A stretch of 64,000 nucleotides of DNA, taken from positions 2,604,001 through 2,668,000 of the forward strand of contig NZ_CP067112.1 in the NCBI RefSeq assembly GCF_016615815.1, written 5' to 3'. Under the pieces are notes generated by a model. The model had not been told where the DNA came from. It saw only the letters and a list, made by a program, of their open reading frames with translations, and did not search any database. The position numbers were made by a program, and so were the translations under genes. Below are positions 1-8,328 of the stretch, piece after piece (positions within the stretch are counted from its first letter, which is position 1; every line of letters starts with the position of its first letter). This DNA is from Luteimonas sp. MC1572 (lineage in GTDB: Bacteria; Pseudomonadota; Gammaproteobacteria; Xanthomonadales; Xanthomonadaceae).

Positions 1-183
1 CACACGGCATTAACCAACTCGCCGGCAATCCACGCTAGGCAGGTGCCCACGCCACGCCACTGCGCGCCTGCGGACGCCGCGCCGCACACGCGCGACGGTG
101 AACGCAACACAACGTTTACATCCGGGGATGCGCACCGCGCATCGCTGCCGGATACTTGCGTGCCACCGCCACGGAGACCCGCG

Positions 184-1395
184 ATGAACCGACTCGTCCT
201 CACCGCCGCATGCGCGCTCGCCCTTGCCGGCGCCGCCTGCCACCGCGACGGCGAGGCCGGTGTCCCCGGCTCCGCGCCGGTCGACGCTGCAGCCGCATCG
301 CTGGCCGACGCCGCCACCGACGCCGGCCGCGCCGATGCCGATGCGCGCCCGTTCGCGGTCGACGTCATCGCCAAGTTCGACGAACCGTGGGCGATGGCCT
401 TCCTGCCCGACGGCCGCCTGCTGGTCACCGAGAAGAAGGGCACGCTGCGCCTGGTCGACGTGGAGAGCGGCGCCAGCACGGCCATCACCGGCGTGCCCGA
501 GGTTGCGTACGGCGGCCAAGGCGGCTTGGGCGACGTGCTGCCGCATCCGGGCTTCAGCAACAACGGCCTGGTGTACCTGAGCTATGCGGAGCCGGGACGC
601 GGCGACGAGCGCGGCGCGGCGGTGGCGCGCGCGCGGCTGGTGACCGGTGCCGACGGCGGTCGCCTCGAAGACCTGCAGGTGATCTGGCGCCAGGTGCCGA
701 AGATGACCGGCAACGGCCACTACGGCCATCGCCTGCTGTTCGGCGCTGACGGCAAGCTGTGGATCAGCTCCAGCGAGCGCCAGGCGTTTGACCCGGCGCA
801 GGACATGGCCTCCAACCTCGGCAAGATCATCCGCCTGGAGGACGACGGCAGCGTCCCGGCCGACAACCCGTTTGCCGCACAGGGCGGCGTGGCGGCGCAG
901 GTCTGGTCGCTGGGCCACCGCAACGTGCTCGGCATCGATTTCGATGCGCAGGGCCGGCTGTGGAATACCGAGATGGGGCCCAAGGGCGGCGACGAGCTCA
1001 ACCTCGTCGCGCGTGGCGCCAACTACGGCTACCCGATCGTCTCCAACGGCGACCACTACGACGGCCGCGACATCCCCGACCACGACACGCGGCCCGAATT
1101 CGAGGCGCCGGCGATCTCGTGGACGCCGGTGATCTCGCCCTCGAGCCTGCTGTTCTATTCCGGCAGCGTCTTCCCGGAGTGGCAGGGCAACGCGTTCATC
1201 GGCGGGCTGTCATCGCAGTCGCTGGTGCGCGTGGCGTTCGATGGCGACACCGCACGCGAAGCGGAGCGCTTCGACATGGGTGCGCGCATCCGCGCCGTGG
1301 AACAGGGCCCCGAAGGCGGGCTGTGGCTGCTCGAGGACGGTGGCCGCGACGGCTCGCTCGGCCGGCTGCTGAAGCTGGTGCCCGCGGGCGACTGA
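184..1395 (+). CDS. PQQ-dependent sugar dehydrogenase family protein (secreted)
   Basis: A 403-residue exported protein of the soluble aldose sugar dehydrogenase / YliI-like beta-propeller family, which oxidises sugars in the periplasm using PQQ. The core from about residue 60 carries family signatures: [18 protein letters not shown] near the start, [10 protein letters not shown], the [10 protein letters not shown] and [12 protein letters not shown] blades, and the [14 protein letters not shown] stretch. The N terminus is a signal peptide ending in a possible lipoprotein cysteine (LAGAAC, not a canonical lipobox). The ATG at 184 is chosen because GGAG precedes it by 8 nt; the frame stays open to 43, but that extension looks non-coding. 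It stands alone, convergent with the next gene, so nothing nearby names its substrate. The family call is firm; PQQ use and sugar specificity are inferred. Confidence 0.85.
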   Translation: MNRLVLTAACALALAGAACHRDGEAGVPGSAPVDAAAASLADAATDAGRADADARPFAVDVIAKFDEPWAMAFLPDGRLLVTEKKGTLRLVDVESGASTAITGVPEVAYGGQGGLGDVLPHPGFSNNGLVYLSYAEPGRGDERGAAVARARLVTGADGGRLEDLQVIWRQVPKMTGNGHYGHRLLFGADGKLWISSSERQAFDPAQDMASNLGKIIRLEDDGSVPADNPFAAQGGVAAQVWSLGHRNVLGIDFDAQGRLWNTEMGPKGGDELNLVARGANYGYPIVSNGDHYDGRDIPDHDTRPEFEAPAISWTPVISPSSLLFYSGSVFPEWQGNAFIGGLSSQSLVRVAFDGDTAREAERFDMGARIRAVEQGPEGGLWLLEDGGRDGSLGRLLKLVPAGD

Positions 1396-1410
1396 CCCGC
1401 GCTGCGGTCA
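1393..1410. terminator. Small inverted repeat between convergent stop codons
   Basis: TGACC at 1393-1397 and GGTCA at 1406-1410 pair around an 8-nt loop, and each arm contains the stop codon of one of the two converging genes. There is no T tract, so termination is only suggested by position. Confidence 0.3.
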
Positions 1411-1818
1411 GGGCAGCACCACCCCGCTGCCCACCTCCCGGCCGTCCTCGATGAGGCGGAAGCCGCGGCTTCCGCCTTCGGCAAGGCGCACGGCATCGCC
1501 GCACATGAGCGCGACCTCGTGGCGGCTTCCGGGGGCGATTTCGGGAATGTCGCCGCGGCTCACGGCGCAGCGCGTGGTGGCGGTGCCCTCGAACTCGACG
1601 TCCACGCGATAACCGCCCGCGAACGGCGCGACGCGACCACCATCGGCCGTCGCACGCATCTCCAGCCGCACCGGCACGCGGCTCTTGGCGGCGAAGTCCA
1701 GGCGCGGCGGCCGCGCGGCATTGTCGGCATCGCCCACCTGCTCCGGCGGCTGTGCTCCGCAGGCGACGAGCCCGGACGCCAGCACCACCGCAAGCCAACC
1801 CGCTCCCGCTCCACGCAT
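1408..1818 (-). CDS. Small lipoprotein of unknown function
   Basis: A 136-residue protein with a short signal peptide and a lipobox (LVAC, cysteine about 19 residues in), so probably a lipoprotein. I do not recognise the mature domain; it is rich in beta-type segments (RVPVRLEMRA, YRVDVEFEGT) and holds two further cysteines that could form a disulfide. The ATG at 1818 has GGAG 6 nt upstream, while the longer reading from 1839 begins with TTG and lacks a ribosome binding site. A -10-like GATAAT lies about 28 nt upstream. Single gene, convergent with the sugar dehydrogenase. Confidence 0.7.
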   Translation of the reverse strand: MRGAGAGWLAVVLASGLVACGAQPPEQVGDADNAARPPRLDFAAKSRVPVRLEMRATADGGRVAPFAGGYRVDVEFEGTATTRCAVSRGDIPEIAPGSRHEVALMCGDAVRLAEGGSRGFRLIEDGREVGSGVVLP

Positions 1819-1845
1819 GGCAACTCCACGTTTGGCCAAAGCCGC

Positions 1846-1851
1846 ATTATC
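1846..1851 (-). promoter_or_regulatory. -10 element for the lipoprotein gene starting at 1818
   Basis: GATAAT on the minus strand would place the transcription start near 1839, giving a leader of about 20 nt containing the GGAG. No convincing -35 is present. Confidence 0.4.
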
Positions 1852-1945
1852 CGCGTTTGCGGCGGTGATTCATGCGCCCTGCACGGCGTACTGACATAGT
1901 GGGCGCGCAACCTCCGCCATGTTCCGTAACCGGCAGCCGCTCCCG

Positions 1946-2215
1946 ATGTCCGACGCCAGCCCCGCCATGACCGAATCCGAGCTCGACGATGCGATCGCCG
2001 AACTCGAGGACCAGATGGCCGACTTGCAGCTGCGCCACAAGGACCTGTTCGCCTACGCCAACGCCTGGGCCGAGCGCCATGACGCGATCATGCGCCGCGC
2101 GCCCGAGGAGCTGCGGCCGGATGCCTCCGCGCGGCTGCGGCGCATCGGGATCCGCTGGGGGCTTGCCGACGGCGCGCGGATGACCACGCAGTTCCCGGCA
2201 CTGCGCCGCGCCTGA
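1946..2215 (+). CDS. Small acidic-N-terminus protein, unknown
   Basis: An 89-residue soluble protein without signal peptide or membrane segment. Its first half (ESELDDAIAELEDQMADLQLRHKD) is a likely amphipathic helix or short coiled coil, and the C terminus is basic. I do not recognise a family. Start at 1946 (MSDASPAM) is preferred; an in-frame ATG at 1919 would add nine residues, and neither has a strong ribosome binding site. It lies alone between a divergent lipoprotein gene and a convergent YbjN-like gene. Confidence 0.55.
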   Translation: MSDASPAMTESELDDAIAELEDQMADLQLRHKDLFAYANAWAERHDAIMRRAPEELRPDASARLRRIGIRWGLADGARMTTQFPALRRA

Positions 2216-2223
2216 CCCGCCCC

Positions 2224-2238
2224 CGCGCCACCGGCGCG
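2224..2238. terminator. Bidirectional hairpin between convergent genes
   Basis: A perfect 6-bp GC stem (CGCGCC/GGCGCG) with a 3-nt loop fills the gap between two converging stop codons. It has no T tract. Confidence 0.45.
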
Positions 2239-2239
2239 A

Positions 2240-2710
2240 TCAGAAGTCGATCGCTTCGGTGACCTTTTCCAGCAGTCCGCCGTATATCTCGACCTGGCTG
2301 GTGATGTGCTCGGCGTGGTCGGTGTGCAGCACTTCGAAGTCGTACTGGATGAACGGGTCCATCTCGTCATCGAGGTAGATCCGCGTGTAGCGGTAACGCG
2401 TGTTGAGCATGTTTGCCATCTGCAGGCTGAGGCCGTCGGCCATGTCGATGCCGACCTCGAGTTGCATCGAGCCGCAGGTGCCGTTGTCGCAGTCATAGAA
2501 GTTGGCGTAGGCATTCAGCCCGTTGATCTTGAACTTCACCATCGGATCGCCGACGGAGTCGGTGGTGAGCTCGGGTTCGAGATCCATCTGTGCCAGGACC
2601 GCCACGACCTCCGGGCCGGTCACGCCCTTGCTGGCGGCGTGCGCAGGCACAAGCACCATTCCCGCGCCCAGCAGCAGTGCCAGCGCGCCCTCCATTCCGA
2701 TCTTCGCCAT
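2240..2710 (-). CDS. YbjN domain-containing exported protein
   Basis: A 156-residue protein with a signal peptide (cleavage after PAHAA, about residue 26) followed by a YbjN-like domain. The pattern of a helix near TGPEVVAVLAQMDLEPELT, a FKINGLNAYANFYDC strand pair and a closing helix fits the YbjN fold, which resembles type III secretion chaperones. Two cysteines in NFYDCDNGTC may be disulfide-bonded in the periplasm. Start 2710 has a strong AGGGGGG ribosome binding site; a longer in-frame start at 2731 does not. Function is unknown; the family is loosely tied to stress and motility regulation in other bacteria. Confidence 0.7.
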   Translation of the reverse strand: MAKIGMEGALALLLGAGMVLVPAHAASKGVTGPEVVAVLAQMDLEPELTTDSVGDPMVKFKINGLNAYANFYDCDNGTCGSMQLEVGIDMADGLSLQMANMLNTRYRYTRIYLDDEMDPFIQYDFEVLHTDHAEHITSQVEIYGGLLEKVTEAIDF

Positions 2711-2737
2711 GTTCAACCCCCCTGTGGTCAAGCGGCG

Positions 2738-2743
2738 ATCTTA
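2738..2743 (-). promoter_or_regulatory. -10 element for the YbjN-like gene
   Basis: TAAGAT, about 27 nt upstream of the start codon and overlapping the end of the EcsC-like gene. No clear -35. Confidence 0.35.
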
Positions 2744-3604
2744 CCGGGGCCGCGGTGGCTTGGCATCCGTGGCGGGGGTCTCCGCGGCCAGCGACTCGTA
2801 CGCGCGCCGGACCGTCTCCGCGCCATGGCGGCGCTCCAGCCTGCGCACCACGAAATGGCCGCGCGCCATGCGCTGGAAGTGCCGCATGAACACCGTGTTG
2901 AGCGTGGCGCCAGTGACCGCGCCGACCACCGGCACCGCCTGCAGCGCCAGCTTCTGGCTGACGTTGACCGAGAACCGCGAGGCGATGGCCGACAGCAGCT
3001 GCACGATCGCCGGACCGCCCTTGCCGGCCATGCCGTGCACGGCGACGTACTGGGCGGCGGCCGCGACCTGCTGCGCAAGCAGCGCGCGCGCGGCGAAGTA
3101 GCCGGATTCGCTGCCGTCATCGGCACTGCCGCGCCCGCCCATGGTCAGCACTTCGAAGCACGCGAACGTCGCCTGTGGATCATCGAGCGCCTCGCCCTCG
3201 CTGCGTGCCACGTCGGCGATCGAACGCAGGATCAGCGTGGTGGTGACCGGAAGCTCCAGCGCCAGGCCTGCCATGCCGAACGCACCCCCGACCGCGCCGG
3301 TGGCCGCGGCGGCGAAGGTGTGGCTGCGCGTGTGCGCGGCGCGCGGCGCCCCGCCCTTGGCGAGCGTGGCCATGGCCACGCGCAGCGACTGGTCCAGCGC
3401 CTTGCGGGTAGCGGTATCGACCAGCCGCGACACCGCGGCCGGCAGGCGCCGCGCAAGCACGTATTCCAGCGGCGCGCCGACGGCGTTGGCGAGCTGCGCG
3501 GCCAGGCCGGGGTTCTCGAGCAGGGCGCGCGCCTCGCGCAGTGCGGACAGATCGTCCGCATCCAGCAGCAGCGGCGACGGCAGGGGCACGGGCGCCTCAG
3601 GCAT
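2741..3604 (-). CDS. EcsC family protein
   Basis: A 287-residue protein matching the EcsC family (the third Ecs gene product of Bacillus, function unsettled). Characteristic glycine/alanine-rich hydrophobic helices occur around GAVGGAFGMAGLALELPVTTTLILRSIADVA and again near AVPVVGAVTGATLNTVFM, with the conserved RRLERRHG-type basic tail. The start chosen, 3604 (MPEAPVPLPS), has only a weak ribosome binding site of its own. A 17-codon ORF with a strong one ends 5 nt inside this gene and may couple its translation. Divergent from the PLP decarboxylase. Confidence 0.75.
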   Translation of the reverse strand: MPEAPVPLPSPLLLDADDLSALREARALLENPGLAAQLANAVGAPLEYVLARRLPAAVSRLVDTATRKALDQSLRVAMATLAKGGAPRAAHTRSHTFAAAATGAVGGAFGMAGLALELPVTTTLILRSIADVARSEGEALDDPQATFACFEVLTMGGRGSADDGSESGYFAARALLAQQVAAAAQYVAVHGMAGKGGPAIVQLLSAIASRFSVNVSQKLALQAVPVVGAVTGATLNTVFMRHFQRMARGHFVVRRLERRHGAETVRRAYESLAAETPATDAKPPRPR

Positions 3605-3650
3605 CCGCGTCACCGCGGACGGCGGATGCAGGTACGGCGATGCGGTACAT
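3597..3650 (-). CDS. Candidate leader peptide overlapping the EcsC start (17 aa)
   Basis: ATG at 3650 opens a 17-codon frame (MYRIAVPASAVRGDADA) that ends with TGA at 3597-3599, inside the first codons of the EcsC gene. AGGAG lies 7 nt upstream, the best ribosome binding site in the region. It could be a coupling peptide or a sign that EcsC translation starts here and a frameshift separates the two. No homology recognised. Confidence 0.35.
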   Translation of the reverse strand: MYRIAVPASAVRGDADA

Positions 3651-3788
3651 GGCGGGTCTCCTGCGGGTGCAACCACGCTAGCAGCCTTGCGCGTGCGCGC
3701 ACCGTCACGGCTGCGCTTGACCTCGCTCAATGCGCGCGGGCCGCCGCCGCGACAAGCTCACCCTCGCCGCCGTCCGCCTGCCGCCGCC

Positions 3789-5729
3789 ATGACCGATCCC
3801 GCGCTCCATCCCTGCTTCCTCGGCCCCTACGGCGAGAACGACCAGCTGCTGGAATCGCTGGTGGTCGAGTTCCTGCGCGACCACGTGTACTGGCGCCGCA
3901 ACCTGCACCCCGAGGATCCACCGGCCATCCCCACCGGTGCCAACCGCCGGCCCGACTACATCGACTTCGAGTCGCGCCTGCGCCGCGAGCTGCACCTGCT
4001 GTCGGCGGCGCTGAAGCGCAGCGTGCCGTTCCACAGCCCGCGCTATCTGGGCCACATGGTCAGCGACCTGCTGATCCCGGGCCTGGCCGCGCAGATGCTC
4101 GCGCTGCCCTACAACCCCAACAACGTCAGCGCCGATGCCGCCCCGATCACCATCGACCTGGAGCTGAAGGCCGGGCTGCAGCTGGCGGCGATGGTCGGCT
4201 ACCCCGCCGACCCGGCCGCCGCCGACTGTGCGTTCGGCCACCTCACCTCCGGTGGCACGCTGGCCAACGTGCAGGGCCTGCGCCTGGCGCTCGCGCTCAA
4301 GGCGTTCCCGGTCGCGCTGCGCGCGGCGTCGGTGCCGCTGGCGGGTGTGCCAGGCGACGACTGGGAGGCCTTCAACACCGGCCCGGCCGAGGCGACCACG
4401 CTGTATGCGGCCTGGTGCGCGTGGCGCGACGGCCTGCCGGCGCGCGAGCGCGTGGCCTGGCAACGGCGCGTCGATGCGCAGCGCATCGAGACCCTGGGGC
4501 TGGTCGGCTTCCTCGAGCGGCATCCGGCCCTGTCCACGCCGCTGGTGTTCGCGCCCGCCACCGCGCACTACTCGTGGAGCAAGGGCATGAAGATGCTCGG
4601 CCTGGGCCGTGCGCAGCTGAAACTGGTGCCGGGGCGCGCGATGCGCCTGGACGTCGATGCGCTGGAGGACGCGCTGGACGGCTGCCTGCGCCACCGCCAG
4701 CCGGTGCTGATGGCGGTCGGCGTGCTCGGCAGCACCGAGTTCGGCACGATCGACCCGCTCGACCGCCTGGCCGACGCACGCGCGCGCATGCAGTCGCGCG
4801 GCCTTGGCCTGTCGCTGCATCTCGACGCCGCCTGGGGCGGCTACCTCGCCGCACTGTTCCGCGACCCGGACGGGCGCCTGCGCACGCAGGCGGAAGTCGG
4901 CGCTGGCTTCCGCGACTTCCCGCGGCGCAAGGTGCACGCCGCGTTCTCCGCCATCCCGCGCATGGATTCGATCACCATCGACCCGCACAAGCTCGGCCAC
5001 CTGCCCTATGGCGCCGGTGCGTTCCTGTGCCGCGACCAGCGCGCGATCGGGCTGCTCGCGGAGGACGCGGACTACGTGTTCGACGGCGCGGCCGGCAGCG
5101 ACTATTTCCAGCGCCACGGCCAGCTCGGCCGCTATATCCCGGAAGGCTCCAAGCCCGGTGCCAACGCCGCGGCGGTGTACGTGACGCACAAGGTGCTGCC
5201 GCTGGACCACGCCCACTTCGGCCGGCTGCCCGCGCAGGGGCTGCTCGCCACCGAGGCCTTCATGGAAGAGGCGCGCGGCTTCGTCGCCCGCATCGCGCCG
5301 CTGGCCACCGCGCTGGTGCCGTTCACGCCCGACTGCAACCTGGTGTGCTTGGCCCTCAATCCGCGCGGCAACCGCGACGTCGCGCGCATGAACCGCTTCG
5401 TGCGCGGGCTGCACCGCGCGCTGCGCGCCGACCCCGTGCAACCGACGCAGCGCGGCGAGTACTTCGGCTCGATGACCACGCTGCGGCCCGACGCCATGGG
5501 CGCGTCCGACACCGCGCGCGTGCTGCACGCGCTGCAGCTCGACGCCGACGCGCTGGACGACGCGAGCGAGGACCGCGACCGCATCGCGATCCTGCGCCAT
5601 ACGCTGATGAACCCGTTCCTGCTCGACGCCGGCCCCGCCGGCGGCGGCTACATCCGCGGCTACTTCGACCACCTCGAGCGCCTCGTCGCGGCGGCGCTGG
5701 CGTCCGACGCGCGGCCGGCCTGCGCCTGA
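3789..5729 (+). CDS. Group II PLP-dependent amino acid decarboxylase
   Basis: A 646-residue cytosolic enzyme of the aromatic-L-amino-acid/glutamate/tyrosine decarboxylase family. The PLP-binding lysine is Lys401 in the motif DPHKLG, followed by the typical GAGAFLCRD; the upstream FGHLTSGGTLANVQGLR and HLDAAWGGY segments are the substrate and cofactor pocket signatures. It is longer than the usual 450-520 residues, with an extended N terminus and insertions, like the large bacterial tyrosine-decarboxylase-like proteins. The ATG at 3789 begins the conserved region although the frame is open much further upstream. The substrate cannot be read from sequence; aromatic amino acids or aspartate are possible. 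Confidence 0.85.
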   Translation: MTDPALHPCFLGPYGENDQLLESLVVEFLRDHVYWRRNLHPEDPPAIPTGANRRPDYIDFESRLRRELHLLSAALKRSVPFHSPRYLGHMVSDLLIPGLAAQMLALPYNPNNVSADAAPITIDLELKAGLQLAAMVGYPADPAAADCAFGHLTSGGTLANVQGLRLALALKAFPVALRAASVPLAGVPGDDWEAFNTGPAEATTLYAAWCAWRDGLPARERVAWQRRVDAQRIETLGLVGFLERHPALSTPLVFAPATAHYSWSKGMKMLGLGRAQLKLVPGRAMRLDVDALEDALDGCLRHRQPVLMAVGVLGSTEFGTIDPLDRLADARARMQSRGLGLSLHLDAAWGGYLAALFRDPDGRLRTQAEVGAGFRDFPRRKVHAAFSAIPRMDSITIDPHKLGHLPYGAGAFLCRDQRAIGLLAEDADYVFDGAAGSDYFQRHGQLGRYIPEGSKPGANAAAVYVTHKVLPLDHAHFGRLPAQGLLATEAFMEEARGFVARIAPLATALVPFTPDCNLVCLALNPRGNRDVARMNRFVRGLHRALRADPVQPTQRGEYFGSMTTLRPDAMGASDTARVLHALQLDADALDDASEDRDRIAILRHTLMNPFLLDAGPAGGGYIRGYFDHLERLVAAALASDARPACA

Positions 5730-5736
5730 GACGCCT

Positions 5737-5756
5737 GGCGCGGCCTACGCCGCGTC
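5737..5756. terminator. Hairpin between convergent genes
   Basis: A stem of six perfect pairs (CGCGGC/GCCGCG), extendable to eight with one G-T pair, with a CTAC loop. It overlaps the last codons of the minus-strand gene. No T tract. Confidence 0.4.
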
Positions 5757-6872
5757 GGCCGGCTCCTGCGCGGGCGTCGGTGCGTCGTCGCCGGCCCACT
5801 CGTGCCGGTGGTCGTCATCGAGCAGGCGCATGCGACGGCGCTCGACCTTGAGCTGGCCCGCCGCACGCACGGTGCGCGTGGCCTCGAGCATCTCGACCAC
5901 GCCGGTGGAGCGGCGGAACAGCACGAACCCGTTCTCAATGATCGACAGCTCCGCGGGCAGCTGCGCACGCGCCTCCTCGGGCATCGACTCCAGCAGCATG
6001 CCGAGGAAGTGGCGTGCCGCCTCGGCGGCCTTCGCCGGGTCCACGCGCGTCGTCCATTCCAGGAACACGTCATCGGGATCGGACTCGCGCAGGTGGATGC
6101 CGAACGTCACGCGCGCCGGCAGGCTGCCGCCTGAAAGGGGATTGTCGAGGTCGACGTCGACTTCGTACTCGCGGCCGTCCTCGAGCTCGACGCCGACGAA
6201 ATCGTTGTAGCGCACGGCGTCCTCGGACAGCAGCCGCTCGAGCACCTCGGGCGAGGTGAGCCGTTCGACCATGCCGTCGACCGTCTGCAGCGCGGCCGAA
6301 CGTGCCGCCTGCATGACTGCGGGGTCGACCGCCGCTTCGGCGTCGCCGGGGGCCGCGGCGGCGAACTCGGCGTCCAGCGCCGCGGCGGTCGCCGCAACCA
6401 TTGCCTCCTTCATGACCGGGCGCATGCGCGCGGCGACCCCGGTCAGGTTGCGGATGCGCTGGTAGTTGCCTTCACCATCGAGCTCGACCTCGAGCACCAG
6501 GTCACCCAGCGATTCCATCAGGCCCTGCGTCACCTCGACACCGGCCGGCTCGCCCTCCAGCACCTCGAACCGCGTGTCCGCGAACGACCACTCCTGCAGG
6601 TAGCCGTCCTCGCCTGCCTTGCGGATGCTGACGGTCTCGATGCCGGTGATGCGCGTGCGCTCGCGGCCGTCGCCGTCGTGCTCGTCGTCGTAGTCCTCGG
6701 TGGCATAGCGCAGCGTGACGCCCTCGCGCCACGGCAGCATCCAGCGGATGACGTCCCCGGCGGGCGCCGCGGCACCCTTGCCGTTGCCGACGTTCTTGTC
6801 GGCCGCGTGCGCGCCGGCCGACCACGCCAGCATCAGCAATATCACGGCACACAGGCCCTTTGCGCGTCCCAT
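5745..6872 (-). CDS. Exported protein of unknown function
   Basis: A 375-residue protein with a clear signal peptide (hydrophobic segment at residues 7-23, cleavage after AHA). The mature part starts with a beta-rich domain (WREGVTLRYATEDYDDEHDG), has a long Ala-rich helical middle, and ends in an acidic/basic tail. I recognise no enzyme motif. The start at 6872 has AAGGGGAAC upstream, and a TAGAAT -10 element lies at 6913-6918. It is divergent from a small lipoprotein gene, sharing a promoter region of about 110 bp. Calling it hypothetical is the honest limit. Confidence 0.7.
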   Translation of the reverse strand: MGRAKGLCAVILLMLAWSAGAHAADKNVGNGKGAAAPAGDVIRWMLPWREGVTLRYATEDYDDEHDGDGRERTRITGIETVSIRKAGEDGYLQEWSFADTRFEVLEGEPAGVEVTQGLMESLGDLVLEVELDGEGNYQRIRNLTGVAARMRPVMKEAMVAATAAALDAEFAAAAPGDAEAAVDPAVMQAARSAALQTVDGMVERLTSPEVLERLLSEDAVRYNDFVGVELEDGREYEVDVDLDNPLSGGSLPARVTFGIHLRESDPDDVFLEWTTRVDPAKAAEAARHFLGMLLESMPEEARAQLPAELSIIENGFVLFRRSTGVVEMLEATRTVRAAGQLKVERRRMRLLDDDHRHEWAGDDAPTPAQEPADAA

Positions 6873-6912
6873 CGCGTTCCCCTTGCCGCGCCCCCCCGGC
6901 GCAATGCGGCGG

Positions 6913-6918
6913 ATTCTA
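6913..6918 (-). promoter_or_regulatory. -10 element for the gene starting at 6872
   Basis: TAGAAT on the minus strand, predicting a transcription start near 6906 and a leader of about 34 nt. The -35 is poorly conserved. Confidence 0.4.
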
Positions 6919-6946
6919 CGCGAAGCGGCCCAGCCGCCCGACGGCG

Positions 6947-6975
6947 TTGCCGGCGCAACGGCCAGCGAGCATCAT
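6947..6975 (+). promoter_or_regulatory. Promoter of a probably leaderless lipoprotein mRNA
   Basis: TTGCCG (6947-6952), 17-bp spacer, CATCAT (6970-6975), then exactly 6 nt to the ATG at 6982. This puts the transcription start at or within one base of the start codon, and no Shine-Dalgarno sequence is present. Confidence 0.5.
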
Positions 6976-6981
6976 CGCGAC

Positions 6982-7470
6982 ATGTCCCGATTGCCGCCGC
7001 AACTGCCGCGCAATTCACGATGCGCATGGGTGATGTGTGCGGTGCTGCTGGCCGCGGGCTGCAGCACCGCGCCGCGGATCGATGGCGAGGCGGACAGCGA
7101 CGGGGTCGCACCCGTGCAGGCGCCGCCCGCCATGCGCGACGGCTTCCTCATCACGGCGGACAGGCTTGATACCTGGAATGCGGTCGGCCAGCTGCTGGTG
7201 CGCAGCAGTGACATCCGGCTCGAAGGCCGCTCGGAGATGCTCGACCTCCATGCGGTCACCTATCGTGGCCAGGACATCCTGCTGCTGACCCGTGCCGTGC
7301 CGCTGTCACCCAAGGTCCGCCGATCCACGACGCGCGTCAGCGCCGTGGCCGGGAACGGCGCGGCGCTCGACGGCACCGCCGCTGCGGACCTGCTCACGAT
7401 GCTGCAGCGCAAGCTGCCTGCGGAGATCGAACGGGTCAGGGCATTGCAGGCGTCCAGGCCCGCGCGCTAG
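6982..7470 (+). CDS. Small lipoprotein, unknown
   Basis: A 162-residue protein with a signal peptide ending in the lipobox LAAGC, so an outer- or inner-membrane lipoprotein. The mature domain (DGFLITADRLDTWNAVGQLLVRSSDIRL onward) is not one I recognise. Codon 6982 is chosen because it starts just before the signal peptide and sits 6 nt after a -10 hexamer, which suggests translation from a leaderless mRNA. The frame is open upstream to 6715, but that stretch has no signal-like sequence. Divergent from the exported protein gene at 5745-6872. Confidence 0.7.
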   Translation: MSRLPPQLPRNSRCAWVMCAVLLAAGCSTAPRIDGEADSDGVAPVQAPPAMRDGFLITADRLDTWNAVGQLLVRSSDIRLEGRSEMLDLHAVTYRGQDILLLTRAVPLSPKVRRSTTRVSAVAGNGAALDGTAAADLLTMLQRKLPAEIERVRALQASRPAR

Positions 7471-7518
7471 GCCGCAGTCCGGCGCTCGACCGTCGGCGGC
7501 CCTGCTGCGATCGCTGCC

Positions 7519-8298
7519 TCACCCGCACTTCGAGTAGCCGCAGTTCAGGCACGTCGCGCAGCCATCCATCATCACCAGCGCCTTGGTGCTGCACTTGTGG
7601 CACATGGTGGCCGACGGCGGGAACACCGCACCGTCGCCCGTGACTTCGATGTCCTCGCGCGCACCCTGGCTTCCAGCGGCGGACGCCCCGCGCGGGCTCA
7701 CGTCAGCGTTTTTTTTTAGGTCCAGCTTGGCGAACGCGGCGCGCTTCTCGGCGATGAGCGCCCGGGTGGCATCGCTCATGTCAGGGTCGTGCATCATCCC
7801 GATCGACTTCAGGTGGTCCTCGACGATGCTGCCGAGTTCGGCGACCAGCGACGGCATGTACACGCCACCGGCCTTGAAGTAGCCGCCCTTCGGGTCGAAC
7901 ACGGCCTTCATCTCGTCGACGATGAAGGTGACGTCGCCACCCTTGCGGAACACCGCGGACATGATGCGGGTGAGCGCGACGATCCACTGGAAGTGTTCCA
8001 TCGACTTGGAGTTGATGAATATCTCGAACGGGCGCCGGGACTCGTGTTCGGTGTCGGCGTTGAGCACGATGTCGTTGATGGTCACGTACATCGCGTGCTC
8101 GACCAGCGGCGATTTGATCTTGTAGGTGTTGCCGATCAGGATCTCGGGGCGCTCGATGCGCTCGTGCATCTGGATCACTTCGGCGGTGGGCAACGCGGGC
8201 CCGGACAGCGCGCGGTCGGCGGCATCGGCACTTGCGGCCTTGTCCGCTGCGCTGACGACAGCGTATCCGGTGATTTTCTTCTCGATCTTGACGGCCAT
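7519..8298 (-). CDS. nrdJb: Class II ribonucleotide reductase, C-terminal subunit (NrdJb-like)
   Basis: A 259-residue protein matching the second half of a split B12-dependent ribonucleotide reductase, as described for NrdJb of Pseudomonas aeruginosa, where it is needed together with NrdJa. The central region (EILIGNTYKIKSPL ... YVTINDIV) is the TSCPD-type domain. The C terminus holds seven cysteines in CHKC, CATC and CGYSKC clusters, the family's reducing tail that regenerates the active-site disulfide. Start 8298 (MAVKIEKK) has AGGAAC upstream; the frame is open to 8340. A run of nine A residues interrupts the linker before the tail. It lies downstream of the histone-like gene rather than directly next to nrdJ. 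Confidence 0.85.
   Translation of the reverse strand: MAVKIEKKITGYAVVSAADKAASADAADRALSGPALPTAEVIQMHERIERPEILIGNTYKIKSPLVEHAMYVTINDIVLNADTEHESRRPFEIFINSKSMEHFQWIVALTRIMSAVFRKGGDVTFIVDEMKAVFDPKGGYFKAGGVYMPSLVAELGSIVEDHLKSIGMMHDPDMSDATRALIAEKRAAFAKLDLKKNADVSPRGASAAGSQGAREDIEVTGDGAVFPPSATMCHKCSTKALVMMDGCATCLNCGYSKCG
7709..7717 (-). other. Nine-A slippery tract inside nrdJb
   Basis: The coding strand reads CTA AAA AAA AAC. The heptamer A AAA AAC is in the correct phase for slippage. In the -1 frame the next stop comes two codons later, and in the +1 frame four codons later, so any slip removes the whole cysteine tail. Confidence 0.6.
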
Positions 8299-8328
8299 GA
8301 CGCGGGTTCCTGGTGTTCGTTGGTGCCC

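Noticed and set aside
1..183. A functional element at the window start
   Set aside because: I found only the ribosome binding site of the sugar dehydrogenase; no credible -10/-35 pair or ORF.
2306..5851. An 1181-codon plus-strand frame covering EcsC and the decarboxylase
   Set aside because: It runs through a real minus-strand gene and out of frame with the decarboxylase; composition is non-protein-like.
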